Shown: positions 44,081-56,886 of the stretch, one piece after another
Position numbering within the stretch: position 1 is the first letter of the stretch
Layout: each line of letters begins with the position of its first letter
From: Sacculina carcini
Taxonomy: Eukaryota > Arthropoda > Thecostraca > Sacculinidae
Direction: 5' to 3'
Assembly: GCA_916048095.2 (NCBI GenBank)
Contig: OU696575.1
Coordinates: 4,187,501-4,251,500 of the forward strand
DNA length: 64,000 nt
The notes under the pieces: model-generated
What the model was told of the DNA's origin: nothing
Seen by the model: only the letters and a program-made list of their open reading frames with translations
Database searches by the model: none
Program-made: the position numbers and the translations under genes

Positions 44081-45475
44081 AGATTTTGCCAAAAAAAACC
44101 TCGACCAAAAATACCTTCTTTGGTTTTTAAAGTCATGCAAATAATTCAAATTATGGAAATGATATATTCGGGATGTTAAATTAATTATTTTTATCAACAC
44201 ATGAGTTATTTATGCTATTAGTGACCCTATCAAATTGAATTATTTAATATGCACAATAAAATTGTCATGTGTCTGAAAGTCCTAATATCATTGTTTGCAC
44301 GGCACTGTGCGGCACTTCTGTGTACAGTACAGCTTTGCATGCAATTATTGAGTTAATCGTTGTGTAAGAGTGCGGCATTGTGCAGGATTTGAGAAATATT
44401 TTTCATTTAAAAACCGAAACTGTTTTAAAAGAACAACACCAGGTGGCATATTTATTATTTTTTACACATTACCTTTTTCCTCCCAGAAATGAACTACGTT
44501 GATTATAATAACTTTCATCATTTCATTCAACAGCTCAATTATTTGCAAATATAAAAGTACAAACACTGCAAATATTTACACAAATACTACAAATATGCAC
44601 ACAAACTTAGTTTCCCTAATGAGACTACGAATAAAAGCGGATCACAATAATCAGAGTGGAAATCCTGACCACCAAATCGGGCAATATTTTCGTGTGGGAA
44701 AAAAACGACTGAGGAAATATATTTGATGTTCAAAAAGGTATTTGAACACAAATAATTACATAAAAGAAACCATCATCCATAAAACCAGCTAATTTGTTTC
44801 AACTTTCCTTGATCTACCGCCTATTTTATCAAAATCTCTACATATACGAACCCCGTTTTTCAAAACAATCGAGTTTGAATCAAGTGGTTTAACCAGCCGC
44901 TTATACCTTGATATACAAAAGTTATTTGGACGTACATCAATTAAATCTATCTTCCATAGAGACTGCTCTAGAAAGCCTTGTTTCATTAAAAACCATTAAT
45001 GCCGAATAAACGTTTGTCAAATAAACACCGGACCAAACAATTAACTTGTCTTGTTCTGCTGTCAACATACCTGCTGAATCTGTACATTACTAAAACGAGT
45101 TTTAAAAATATCATTGCATTTTTTCATAAAAAAAACATGATTTCTATATATAAAACACACATGATTACTCAATTAAATTGTTTTGTTCTGCTGACAAATT
45201 ATTTCAAATATCCACATCATTAAGACCATCTTTGAAAAAACATGGGTTTTATCTATGAAAAAACCTAAACCGGACCCGGAAACAGTCTCCTGGGATATTT
45301 ATTGATACATATTTTTGTTTTTCATACTATTATGAAATTATCTTTGAAATAAGACACTTAAAGATGTACAAAAGATCAATTAAACTCATTTTTATGTACT
45401 AAAATCAAACATCCGATGACAATTGGGGCTCATTCTAAAAAAACTAGAACTAATAAGAACGTTTTTTGCAAAAAA
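44081..45475 (-). mobile_element. 1.5-kb TIR element ('A7CGT7' family), inverted copy
   Basis: Over its whole length it matches 59481-61012 in reverse orientation, with small indels; shared landmarks include ACAAACACTGCAAATATTTA and GTCCTAATATCATTGTTTGC-type phrases. Ends are GCCAAAAAAAACCTCG on the left and a degraded AACGTTTTTTGC on the right. There is no transposase frame (longest about 75 codons), so it is non-autonomous. Confidence 0.75.
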
Positions 45476-45589
45476 CCCGAAGACTCTTTTGTAAAGATGT
45501 GCAAAATATGAACGAACGTCAAAACAGACTGAACGTCGATCTGCTATTTTTGAGCTGACTGCTCAAGTAAGCAAACGACAATGTGGTCT

Positions 45590-46080
45590 CAGTTCGAAGA
45601 CAGAACGCCGGCTGATTCTTGCGCACCTACTAACAGCACCGTGCACTTGGAAACGCTGAGCTGCAGACCCATAGACCCATACCCATAGGTCGCCTCCAGT
45701 TCGGCCAACTGTTTTTCAGCGACAGCAGCACCAGATCATCGGCGTAGACCAGAGGTCCAAGCTTGAGTGCAGGTTGTCGCTGGCAAAACCGCCTTCTAGC
45801 AGTGAGTTGCTGCTATTGCCGGAGGTTGCACCTCATAATTTAGTCCATTACTACAACGAACAAGTACGGTGTGAGAGTGTATCCTTGTAGTACACCACTC
45901 GGCGTCTCAATCTGCTCAGTCTCAATCTGTGTGACGTGTACATGTTGATGCCCTGTGTCCACTCCGTAGGCGATCAAAATGAACTACAGTGACCGACGGT
46001 TCACGCGGTCAAACGCTTTGAAAAAGTCGACAAACACAACACAGTGATTGTTTTCTCCTGCGACAGGTGTCTATACAAAC
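45590..46080 (-). pseudogene. LINE reverse-transcriptase relic (R4/RTE-like)
   Basis: On the minus strand the translation shows the RT motifs in order: CVVFVDFFKAFDRVNRRSL (about 46035-45975), SGVLQGYTLTPYLFVVVMD (about 45905-45845) and LVYADDLVLLS (about 45760-45725). Two stops interrupt it (a TAG after RRSL and a TAA where DYIMR is expected). The spacing and motif style (GVLQGDTLAPYLF) are those of R4/Dong or RTE-like elements. Neither endonuclease nor 3' end is visible. Confidence 0.65.
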
Positions 46081-46723
46081 ACGAACAGCGGCAATCTATT
46101 CAGATGCACTTCTGTGAGGACCCAAACACGCCTGTACGCCTGTTCTTAGGGTGGTAACAGTGCTTGCACTCTTCCCATGCTAGTGGATTTGCCTGTAATT
46201 AATAATAAAAAGCAAACTTCCGTCTATTATTATTCTTGGCAGCTGCATACAGCTAAATTCCACACTGGTGGCTGAGTGTTGTACTGCCTGAGCTCTTCGG
46301 GATGCACACAATGTACGACAGTCATTCCGGTGGCGAATCAGCTCGCTGCACTGCCGCGTTGATGTGTGGCAGGAGCATAGACGTCAATTGCGGTAACTCA
46401 TACATCTGACGCGTTAGATGACAGCAATGATGAATACAGCGTATATGCTACCACACAAGAGTACGGCACAAATGTAGCAATTGTTAAATTCACTCAATAT
46501 CTATGTAATATATCACAATATCACAGGAAATGAGCAATGCTGGTGGAAGTGTTTCTCTTCTACTAATACGTTCCTTCTCTGTCAGCAACGAAACAAACTG
46601 AAACAATAATTAGATTAAGTAGAACAAATGAAAAATACTTAAAATAATGCGCCGCTGATGTGGTTAGATACAGACCAGTGATCTTAGCCGACCTATTACA
46701 TCAACACAATTCGATATACCCTA
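46081..46723. other. No gene recognised
   Basis: Sequence between the RT relic and the foldback element; the first part may be degraded upstream sequence of that RT. Confidence 0.35.
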
Positions 46724-46936
46724 AGGCTGGGGACACACTAGGCGTTTTTGTGACGAGCGTTCGTTTTGCCGTCGCCGCTCGAGTGGAAACACACTTGGCG
46801 TTTATTTGGTCGTCCTCTCATCCGTTCACTCACAGACGTCACTCATTTGATCACTGACCACAGTGCAGTCAGGGTGCGTGCCAGTGTTGTATATATTGCT
46901 ACTAGTACTGCGTGTTCCCGATCATTTCAAGTGAAC

Positions 46937-47215
46937 ATGGATAGAAAACAATTGCTTGCATTGTTAATATATCGTCGTCATGCAACGAAACGGCGAAAAA
47001 ACAGGTTTTTTTGGGTTCATCTTATTAATCAATGTTGGGTTCAAATTATTAATCAAATCAGGGAATGTTGGAGCCTTTTACACACTATTTCCTGACTTGA
47101 GAAGCGATGAAGATAAATTTTTCAATTGCTTCAAAATGTCAATCTCTTCATTAGACGAACTGCATAATATGTTGGAAAATCACATACAACGTGAAAATAC
47201 CAGACTGAGGAACTA
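46937..47215 (+). pseudogene. Harbinger-like transposase N-terminus, left arm
   Basis: An ATG at 46937 begins a frame with KQLLALLIYRRHATKRRK and FFWVHLINQ, then after a frame change FYTLFPDLRSDEDKFFNCFKMS and LDELHNML. These match the N-terminal region of PIF/Harbinger transposases (WVHP, F..LF..LR.DE.KF..YFRMS). The DDE catalytic domain is absent. Confidence 0.7.
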
Positions 47216-47272
47216 AATTCAGCCGGTGGAAATGCTCGCAATACAAATGCTGACAATACAAAGTTAAACCAG

Positions 47273-47543
47273 TGTAGTTCAGTGTATTGAAGAAAGGCAG
47301 ATACACAATAAGGATATGCACAATTTACACAGCACCAAACACAATGACGCTACACCACGACAACCCTCAACGCAACACCGTCACTCGCCCACTGCCCGAC
47401 ACATGAGACGCGATACCCGGGCGCGAGACTTGAAACATGAGACGCGTCATATGCACGCGCTCACACACAATACAATCCTCCCCTAAAGACGCTCTCGCTT
47501 TGCTATCTGCAAACGCTTCGATGAAAGTCAAACTCACACCACA
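47273..47543 (-). repeat. 3' LTR (271 bp)
   Basis: TGTAGTTC... to ...CACCACA on the plus strand. It is uninterrupted and therefore gives the empty-site sequence for both insertions in the partner LTR. An adjacent TCTCCCC (47544-47550) is the complement of a polypurine tract GGGGAGA just upstream of the LTR. Confidence 0.88.
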
Positions 47544-47550
47544 TCTCCCC

Positions 47551-47814
47551 GTGATCTGAAGATCACACACAACTCACACACATACCCAACCACACAGGCT
47601 GACACACTCAGTTAAGCATCATTCAGGTTATTAAACACTTTCCGCGGCGAAAACAACAATGAGAAGCGAAAAACGCAGCACACAATACTCAAATCGCATA
47701 TACTCACGCCATAAAAACAAACAGTAAACATATGGCAAACTCACAGTAGCCAACTTTAACAGGCTAAACAATAGCGAACAAATGAGGCTCAAGCACGACA
47801 CAAATAACACAATT
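47551..47814. other. 3' untranslated region of the Gypsy-like element
   Basis: A non-coding A/C-rich stretch lies between the polypurine tract and the integrase stop. Confidence 0.5.
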
Positions 47815-50779
47815 CTAAACGTAATCTCTCATCCATACTGGAGGTCTTACGTTCCGCTGTGGACGCGCCACTGGTTCATGATGGGTTGGGGGCACATCGC
47901 TAATTCTGTTATCATTACGCCCCGCTGTCAATGGTTCACCATCATCTGAGTTCCCATCAGATGTTATAGCTTGGTCTGAGTTTCGAACAGGTCTTACATC
48001 CAGATAGTGTCTAGGCACACCATCGACGTCCAAGTTGTTTCTCGAATGTATGTCAGTCACTATGCCTCTGGACCACTGAGCTGTGCAACGAGAGTTGGCA
48101 GGTTTAACCCAAACCTCATCCCCTACTTTGATTGACCCAGCATGTTCACCCTCGTTCGGCTTTTCTACCACAACTGACGGATATCGCCATGTGTAAGTGA
48201 AAACCGACCTCTGTGGTACCGACATCTCATCTTGATGGAAACGCGGGGTGCTGTTGTACCAGTACACTGCCTCAATGGGCGTTATACCACCTCTCTCAGC
48301 AATCACCTTGATGGTCCTATGGTGTCGCTCTACTATGCCGTTGCCGGACGGTCGGTACGCTGCTCGAAAAAATCGTATGATATTCCAACGGGACAGCATC
48401 TCGCCAAGAAGATGTGAACGAAACGCCGTGCTGTTGTCTAGTAACAATTCGTTCACTGGGCCTCGTTCATAGAAAATACTTTCCAGTTCTGATGATATTT
48501 GTTCCGCGTCCTCTCTTTTCAATTTCCGCCATATGACAAATCGTCCCGGCCCACAATCTACTACTGACAAGTATGGCACCTGTTGGTAATGAGTCACATC
48601 TACCGCTAGTCTTTTCCAGTTCTCGTTTATGTGCAATTCACCCGGTGAATGAACGATTGGAGCGGGATCTATTGACTGGCAACGATCACAATTCTGTATT
48701 ACCGTCTTTACTTGATCTTTCGATATGTTTGGGTCCATCTTTCTCGCCAAGTACAGAGTTCGCTCCACCCCCATGTGATGTTTTTCATGCAGTTCTTTCA
48801 CATCCACTGTGGCCGCACAATAGTTCTCACACACAGCGCCTGTTTTCATCAGCCAATTCTTCCTGACTCGAGTTAAAATGTCGGCTTTGTTCTTATCGGT
48901 AGGCACCAGCGTAATTTTTATGTTCAATCCCAACTCGCAGATAAGCTCCTTCAGATTTCCTAAACGCCGTTTAATAAGCAACTCTGCTGCACCCTTTGTC
49001 TTAATTCGCCTGTCACCGTCAAGTACTGTCTTCACCCACGCCTCTACAGTAGCCGAGTCTGTTCTTAGCTCCACATCCTTCAACTCCCATTTAATAGCCA
49101 AATTGACCCCTTTCATAATTGCGTCAAGCTCTGCCACGTTGATATGGCTCGCGTCACCTTTCTTGCGAAGCCACGCTGCGTCTTCTACCACTTTTCCGTT
49201 CACTTCCAGCACAGCACCAATAGCAATGCTACTAGCGTCGTTCCAACAATGCCCCTTCAACCATTTGGCACACACCATGCCCCCTTCACTGGATCTTCGA
49301 CTTTGACTCTACTGATCACTTCCCTTATCATCATCTGCGTTCGCTCTCCTACGAAATCTTCCCACCGTGATCCCTCAGCTTGACGCTTTATAAAGCTACA
49401 CGCGACTCTAAGCCATCCCGCGACCGGATAGTGGCCCACCAATACACCACATACAGAAAACAGTTCCCGCCTTGTCAACATCGCCGGGATATCAGGTACT
49501 GCATTGCCCCTGTGAAACACAAGATTTCCCTGCTCTCTGGACACTTTCAACCCCAACACAGCTCCACTTCCTAGAGGTTCTGGACTCTTTGATTTTAGTC
49601 CAAACTTTTCCAAGTGTTGGATCACTTATGTTACGCTCACCTGAGATTTATCCACCAGGATATCATCAATGTACGAATTGGTGGCCCGTCGGATAGTGTC
49701 GTTCTTACTCAGGACTGTTTTCAGTATTTTGGACATAATACGCGGAGCGGAACATAAACCAAACCCACTCGGGTCAGACAGTATGTTTTATTCTTGTACT
49801 TGACCAGCTGGTACGACCACAAGTCTTTGTCAATTCTCAGCTGTAAATAGGCCGATTTCAAATCCACTATTGATACGTTCTCACCAGCCTTTCTCCATTG
49901 TCGAATCGTCTCATCACATATATCTATCGTGTCATCACCTGTGTGACATCTGACGTGCTCGTTAAGTTCCCGAAAATCCAGGACGGGTCGTACTTTATTT
50001 TTTGTGGGCTGGACGACAGCCATGAGAGGAGTAATACCCGCCTGCACGTTACTCTCCCAAGGTACCAATATACCTTCGCTTATCCATTTATTGATCTCTC
50101 GATCAAATTCGTCTTTCACATGATTATCAACTTTCTTGTCATACATAGATATGGTGTTTCTCAACTTCACGGGCTTCTCCTTCCACAGCCAAATAACGGT
50201 CCACACACGACCATCAAAAATAGCAGAAAAATCTGAGTCCGACACGGTCACTGTTGGTTCGTCAGTATTGTTTGCCCGTTCACCAGATACGTCGCTAGTC
50301 ACACATGCATGTACATCGCCAATGACATTAACGACCTCCGCCGGGACACTATCAACCCCAAACCACACCCGGCCATTTTTCACTGTGACACCACCCAACG
50401 GATCAATAACATCCATACCATGAACAACGCTAACACCACCTATCAACTTATCCGCCACTACGACATGTGCATCTACGCTGACACCGCTTACAACAAGTGT
50501 TACACAACCATTACCCTTACAAACAACATGACTTCCATCGAAGGCTTTCATAACAGCTTCTCCGCCATAACGAGACACAAAACTAGAATGTACAACAGTC
50601 ATCGAACAACCAGTGTCGACAAGAGCACTGGTTTTCACATTTTCACAGCACACATCAACAAATGGTAATGCATGAAAAGGCGCCTTACCGGTGCAGGGGC
50701 GACTGTTGGCGCATACGCCACCCCTCACTCGTTTCCCGAATTGTTGCACTGCCGAGAAGTATGTCCCACTGTGTTGCAC
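47815..50779 (-). pseudogene. Gypsy-like pol: protease, RT, RNase H, integrase
   Basis: Reading on the minus strand: aspartic protease (ALVDTGCSMTVV), RT (VRPVLDFRELNEHV, SIVDLKSAYLQL, YIDD at 49662-49673), RNase H (WNDASSIAIGAVL, HINVAELDAIMKG, LRTDSATVEAW, DKNKADILTR) and integrase with an HHCC finger (HEKHHMG...CDRCQ) and a DDE triad (AVDVTHYQ, LLLDNSTAFRS, GNGIVERHH). Lesions: a frameshift near 49760 just before YIDD, TAA at 49626-49628, and a frameshift near 49265 between RT and RNase H. It would copy RNA to DNA and integrate it. Confidence 0.85.
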
Positions 50780-51511
50780 GTATAGCAGGTGGGTACCCGC
50801 CCTCTGGTTGCACGATCACCTCCGTACCTTCGTACATCCGGACGTCCATCACGCAGTCCCGTCTGGCAGAAACGCGCCATATGTCCGATCTCGTGACAAT
50901 GGTAGCACCTGCCGTTGAATCCTGCCGGTCTCTGCACTGCAGTCTCCGTGAGCTGACGTTTCGCACCTTCATGTTGACTTACTGTTGAAACCTGGCGCAC
51001 TACTGACACAGCTGACACAGGTCCACCTTGCTCTCCGTTTTTGGTCATTACTCGGGCGTGACTGATGAGCTCAGACATTTTTATCGTTTGAACATCTGCC
51101 ATCCTTTGCAGGCTTGAACGAATATAGCCAGGAAATCCATTGACAAATCGTAATCTGCAAATGTTCTCCAGCCCTTCACTGTGAAAATTTGCAAGACCAG
51201 CTAGCCTGCGAATATCCGTTGCGAACACATCCACCACTTTTTCTCGCACAGCTTTTGGAACGCGCAGAATGAGTCGTCTGCATAAGCCGTCTTCAACGCG
51301 CTCTCAATTGCATCTGCATCCTCTTGATCTTCTTCGTCCAGCTCCATAAATTGTGCAAGAGCATCGCCTTCCAGATGAAGTGCAATAAAGCACCCGCCAG
51401 ATCATCCACCTTCTTCAATTTAGCCACCAGCTTGACCTTCTTCAGCCACGACACCACGTCTCCTTCGCCCGTGAACATTCTCAGCGTATAGTCACTTTTG
51501 ACCGCCTCCAT
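50725..51511 (-). pseudogene. Gypsy-like gag with two zinc knuckles
   Basis: The ATG at 51511 (minus) begins MEAVKSDYTLRMFTGEGDV. Frames change near 51385 and near 51250. The C-terminal part has two CCHC knuckles, CYHCHEIGHMARFC and CYTCNTVGHTSRQC, which bind genomic RNA. Gag and pol frames overlap around 50725-50779. Confidence 0.8.
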
Positions 51512-52245
51512 AACGTATGTGGCCGGTTAGCTTGTAGTTCAGTGTATTGAAGAAAGGCAGATAAAGAGAAGAAACACAATAAGGATATTCACAATTTACA
51601 AAGCACCAAACACAATGACGCTACACCACGACAACCCTCAACGCAACACCGTTGTGACGGCCCAAGATGCGACATGGCCCAAGATGCGACATCGACGCTT
51701 GCGACGCGTTTAAGGCATTCAATGCCTTCACGGAATATTTATTCCTTCACTGAAACTTGTAGTGTCTGTTATTATCTGTTATGAAATTGCATTTGTTGTT
51801 TGAATAGTTTCTTGCTGTCATATTCTGAGTTCACATTGATTTAATAAGTCTTATTGGGGCCTTTGTTTACTCAAGTGCTTATTCTCGTGTGTTGTTTTCG
51901 TTGCAGTGGAAGTTGTAAGGACCAATTCCATTGTTTGTTGTGTTTTGTTGTGGGAATCGTATCTGTTCAGGAAAATAGCTGCAGACATTGAGCTATTATC
52001 CAAGTGATATTTGTATTTGTGTACTTTTTAGGAACCTTGCATTACTGTGTTTGTGGTGTAGTCGTATTGTAGGCCCCAAACATGAGTTTCTTGGGGATTT
52101 CGTTCTGAACGTCTTTTCCACATGTGTTCATTGCATGCTCCATCTGTTTTCGTTCTCCTCCGTTTCATCTCTTATGTTGTCAGCCCTGTATTTCTTACTA
52201 TTTTTACGAGTTTTGTTTGGCAATTGAACCGAATAAAATCGTTGA

Positions 52246-52628
52246 GCCTTGGACGAATCATCTTGGTCTTCGAAGTATTTTTCTTTCTTTGCTCCCCGAC
52301 TGTATAACTCGCTTCCTCGTACTGTTCTATCAGCCACTTGCTATTCCTCATTTCGCTCGGCACTCTTTAGATACTTATTTGAATTATCATTTGATTCCAC
52401 TTCTCTCACCCTTACTTCCTATGCTTCAATCTTATTTCTTACGCCTGCTCTTACCTTTTCATCTACTTGCTATTTGTGATATTTCAATTAAGTCTTGTTC
52501 CCTTTCGTCAGCTACTCTTGTGATTGCTCGTGTTTTGTGTTTATCTTTGAATATTTTGGCTTATCTTGCTGTTTAACGCGCGTGTGTTTTTGACATGCGC
52601 TATACCAAATAAATGTTGTTGTTGATCG
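52246..52628 (+). pseudogene. L2-like LINE 3' end, 5'-truncated
   Basis: DESSWSSKYFSFFAPRLYNSLP matches NESAWSSKSFSFYGPRLYNSLP of the ORF2 C-terminus at 19981-20060 (at most 20 residues each are comparable). The 3' end GCGCTATACCAAATAAATG then (TTG)n parallels the end of the 15.5-20.5 kb LINE but with a different tail unit. It lies inside the long-TIR element. Confidence 0.75.
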
Positions 52629-53820
52629 GTGGTTTGTTTTACTACGCGTGAGTATGTGCATATTTAGGAAAAACGCTTCAAGGCCCATTTTTCGATTGGT
52701 GACTGTACCAATCGAAGCTACCTACACACGTTTAAAATGTGTGTAGGTGTACACGCGCATTCACATAGGAGTCATTTGTAGTGAACCACAGGCTTGGTTC
52801 ATCCTTAGATTCTTCTGCAATTTTTAGTTCATTGTTGACTGCCGAAGTGTCTCATGAGTGACTGTTTTCTGACAATGCATGACTGATTCACAGCTCGCCT
52901 TACAATCAAAGCATCACTATTTCTTACTAAATCAAATCTTGTTCTGCCACGGGGCTAGTAGAGTGGAATGCAGATGTACATGTCCACAATGACTACAGGT
53001 CCCCCTTCACTATGGAAAGTATTATCCGCTCAGAGGCGGGGTCTCATAGCTGCCACGCTGCTCGCTGTGACCTGCTTCTCATGGACGGAATTCGAGCATA
53101 GACACACACACACACACACATTGTGTTCAACATGAATCTGAGTAGAATCCGATTGGTTGATGCTGAACAAGTGTTATACTAACCATGCAGTTTGAACTTG
53201 GACGCCCACTGGAGAATCTGATGTTTGATTATTGAAGAGGGCAGCGATGTTTGTAAATATACTCTCACATCCCCCAGAGTAGTGATTTTAAATTAAAGGA
53301 ACTCCAATAGTTTTTAGTGTGCGTTTTTAGTGTTGACCATACGCATTTAAACACATCAGTAGAGAAGGCTATGTTCGCGTGTAATTTTGCGGGGGCAAAG
53401 CCTCACGGTCCCGGCTGGCACACCGCAGGTCCGGCCGCCACACGGGTTTTAGCAGTTACGGCCAGCACAGAAATACTTTCTCGGCACTCGTATCAACCAC
53501 GTCACCGTTTGACCAACATAAAGCCCATCACCAGGAAAAACAGTTTAACTCGTGTACTAACCAACAAAGCAACAAGACCAATCAAGCGATAATATATTTC
53601 GTTCAGCGCATATAACCACATATGCGAGCAAAAATAATCAACGGCAAGAATAAATAGAATGAATCCAATGTAGCAAACACGTATACACACACAATATACA
53701 GAAACATCAACACCAGAACAAGCACACAAGAGAAAGCTAAAAGATTGCCGAAAACAACAGGCAGCAGAATATAAACGTGCGCTCATCAGTTTAACCAATC
53801 AATCACCTGCGGTATTAACA
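52629..53820. other. Interior of the long-TIR element, no gene
   Basis: A hairpin CCTACACAC...GTGTGTAGG lies near 52720-52748 and a (CA)n run near 53103-53121. Short frames (53317-53592) show no recognisable family. Confidence 0.4.
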
Positions 53821-55194
53821 AACCAAACAGCTATCAAAACCATTCCCACAACAAAACACAACAAACAATGGAATTGGTCCAAACAACTTACAGTGCAACG
53901 AAAATATGACACCAGAATGAGCATTTAAGTAAATAAAGGACCCAATAAGACGTATTAAATCAATGCGAACTCAGAATATGACAGCAAGAGACTATTCAAA
54001 CAACAAATGCAATTTCATAACAGACCCTACAAGTTTCAGTGAAGGAATATATATTCAGTGAAGGCATTGAATGCCTTAAACGCGTCGTAAGCGTCGCTGT
54101 CGCATCTTGGGCCATGTCGCATCTTGGGCCGTCACACCGTCACTCGCCCACTAGGGGTGGGCGAGAATCGACTCCAAAATCGATTCTGACGATTCTAGTG
54201 GCCGGGCTGCAGAATCGAGTCTGATTCGTCAAGATCGATTCTGACATTTTCTTGGTTGACTTGGTTGGTTGGTTGGTTTCTTGGTTTCTAGTTATTTGAA
54301 GATTCACTCTAACAAAACACTAAAATCGAAGAATGCATATGAATAAAACTTCGTTTAGTATTAAATTTATTTTACCGGGATATACTGTATTAACACTGCG
54401 ACTGGCCAGAGTTTGACCGCTGCACCACTAGATGGCAATAGCAGTCATCAATGCATATACATGGATATATATGTGTGATTGTGTGCGAGTGACTGTGTGT
54501 ATGTGTGTGTGCGTGTGTGGGATAACTCGATTGAACAGTGTCAGTAGATCCGCCCACGCTGTATGTATTGAACTTTGTATTATGGATACGCCATGATTTT
54601 AGGCTGATAATCGCTAATAACACCCGTGTTGGTATATTCCAGCATATGAATACACGGATGGAAATGTGATATATATAGCGGCTGTACCTACACCAGAGGT
54701 TTTATAGTCAACACATAGTTATTGGGGGTACTGCTCTCGGTGTTATTGGGGTACTCCATTTCGGTATGCTAAAATTAGTATTATTATTAATTACAGGAAA
54801 ATCCAGTAGCATGGGATGAGTGCAAGCACTATTACCACCCTGCGGTGACTCCCATGTACCGGAAGCGCCCAAAAGATCTGGAAAGATCTGGATAAGATCA
54901 CTCCATTGTTTCATTTCACCTAAACTCCTCCACTATCCACAAACTATCCACAGCAAGTAAACGTATTATTCAATAAAAATCAAACAATAAATATGAATAA
55001 GTAGGAATAAATATTAATATATAAGTCAATATATAACAAGCAACAGCTACCAACAGATAAATAAAAACATGATTTGATCCATAACAGCAACCAAGAATAA
55101 AAACAACAACCGAACAATAGAAAATTCAATATTAAAAATTCAATTTGAAACAATGAACAGTAAATAAAATATTCAATAAGATATATCGTCCATC

Positions 55195-55472
55195 CGCTCA
55201 GATTCGAATCACAGAATCGAATCTGGACATATTCGAATCCACCAAGGTTCGATTCACAGAATCGACTCTGGCCAGACTCGACTCCGCCCAGATTCGAATC
55301 TCAGAATCGACTCTGGCCAGATTCGAATCCGCCCAAGTTCGATTCACAGAATCGACTCTGGCCAGATTCGACTCCGCCCAGATTCGAATCTCAGAATCGA
55401 CTCTGGCCAGATTCGAATCCGCCCAGGTTCGATTCGCTCAAAATCGACTCTGGCCAGACTCGACTTCGCTCA
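55195..55472. repeat. ~45-bp GATTCGAATC-rich minisatellite in the hAT element
   Basis: About six units with the shared phrases CAGAATCGACTCTGGCCAG and GATTCGAATC (itself a palindrome). The units resemble the subterminal GATTC repeats of the element. Confidence 0.85.
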
Positions 55473-56613
55473 TTATTCAAGTTGTTATATTGCAGGTTTA
55501 AAATGTTACTATATGGTATTAGAATGTTACTATCGGTGTATGAGGGTAATTTTCCAGTTTTGTCACTATACACATAATTATACACATTATTTGACATATA
55601 CTTTTACAACTATGTTTGACTTCAATCAAAGTCATAACAACCTTAATTTCCTCTTACGACAAGAAAGTGAATGTTGAAGCATGTGAAACATAATTCAACA
55701 GCGAATGTTCAAAATGAATTAAATATACAAATAAATACATGTATCAGTGTAGTGTAGTGATTCAGTTATTAATATTTATATGTATTGTTGGTTGCTGTTT
55801 CTATTGAGTCATGCTTAATTTTGTGTATTTAGTTTGCGCACTTGACTAAAACCGAGTTTTCAGTTATTGTTCATCACTGTCACAGTTACCGCATCTGCAC
55901 TCGTTGATTTGGCTCGTTACGAAGCTATACTACTGAACAACGTGTAAGTGAACGTGAATGCTATGGACCGACTGTATTCACACTCACAGACACAACAGGA
56001 CGGGACGAACCAGACACGCGTACAAAAAAGTTCACGCACACATGGTCCAACAACAATGACGCGACAACAACAACAACAACAAACACAATGACGCGGACAA
56101 ACATGACACACAGACAAACAAAGAAATCGACGTACATACCGCTGGTAGGGTCATGAGGTGGCGTAAGACGAAATTTGTGTCAAACCAAAAATTATCGAAT
56201 CCAGTTGAGAAATTGCAATATGAAAATGGAGGCAATCATGGATATAACAAATTAGCCAATTCGGTCGCAGTTTTCTTCACTGCGAGCGCAATTTGTCATA
56301 TTTGTGACTCAGCGGAGATTCATGAGAACGGCTTATGCAGCGAAACGATTGAAAACAATTGAAAGTTTGATTCAATTGCTAATAGAAAGATTCATTGCTG
56401 TTCCACGTGCGCCTACAGAAACAAACCACACTGAAACAACAAAGTTTGTTGAGCAAACTAACTCCGTGCGATGCTCGAGGACTAAGCAAGGACACATGCG
56501 CACACGCATACACACATTACGACATACCTCAGCCAATCAGAGGCGAGCTGATACACCAGACACTCCATCTACCGACACATCGCGCACTTCACCAATTACA
56601 ACACACGTGCAAT

Positions 56614-56668
56614 CAACGCCACCTAGACTACTAGGTGGCGTTGATTTAGTAGTCTAGGTGGCGTTGAT
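56614..56668. repeat. CAACGCCACCTAG hairpin pair
   Basis: CAACGCCACCTAG, loop ACTA, CTAGGTGGCGTTG is a perfect 13-bp stem (56614-56643), followed by another arm TAGTCTAGGTGGCGTTGA. The motif recurs near 59034 and 63340. Confidence 0.8.
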
Positions 56669-56688
56669 TCCACGCACCACATTGTTAA

Positions 56689-56886
56689 CAGTAGCGGATA
56701 CAGGGCGCAATGTTGTGAGAAGCTGAATAATTTTAGGGGGGAGCTAAACCTTGGGGGCTTTCATTCATGTACATGTATCACTATGCAACGTATTTGCAAT
56801 AATGCTTATGTAAACAAATTCTACACAAACAATATTTTGACCTCTTAATGAGCTCTTCATCCCCCTGAACCCCTGGATCCGCCAGT
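56689..56886. mobile_element. Possible degraded hAT MITE inside the larger hAT
   Basis: The ends CAGTAGCGGATACAGGGCG and CCCCTGGATCCGCCAGT are imperfect inverted repeats of the widespread hAT-type tip CAGTGGCGGATCCAGGGG. No clean 8-bp duplication is visible. Confidence 0.45.

Larger units (their letters stand above)
51653..54136. mobile_element. 2.5-kb DNA element with ~315-bp inverted termini, unclassified
   Basis: Left 51653-51970 and right 53821-54136 are inverted copies with a few substitutions. The tips read TGTGACGGCCCAAGATGCGA and contain two direct copies of GGCCCAAGATGCGACAT. Compared with the intact LTR, the insertion duplicated CCGT (4 bp, ambiguous up to 7 because the tip overlaps the target). 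The interior holds a 5'-truncated L2-like LINE end and no transposase, so it is non-autonomous or foldback-like. The superfamily is not recognised. Confidence 0.8.

Noticed and set aside
47273-51652. BEL/Pao assignment for the LTR element
   Set aside because: The RT motif VRPVLDFRELN and the protease-RT-RNase H-integrase features fit Ty3/Gypsy better than BEL/Pao.
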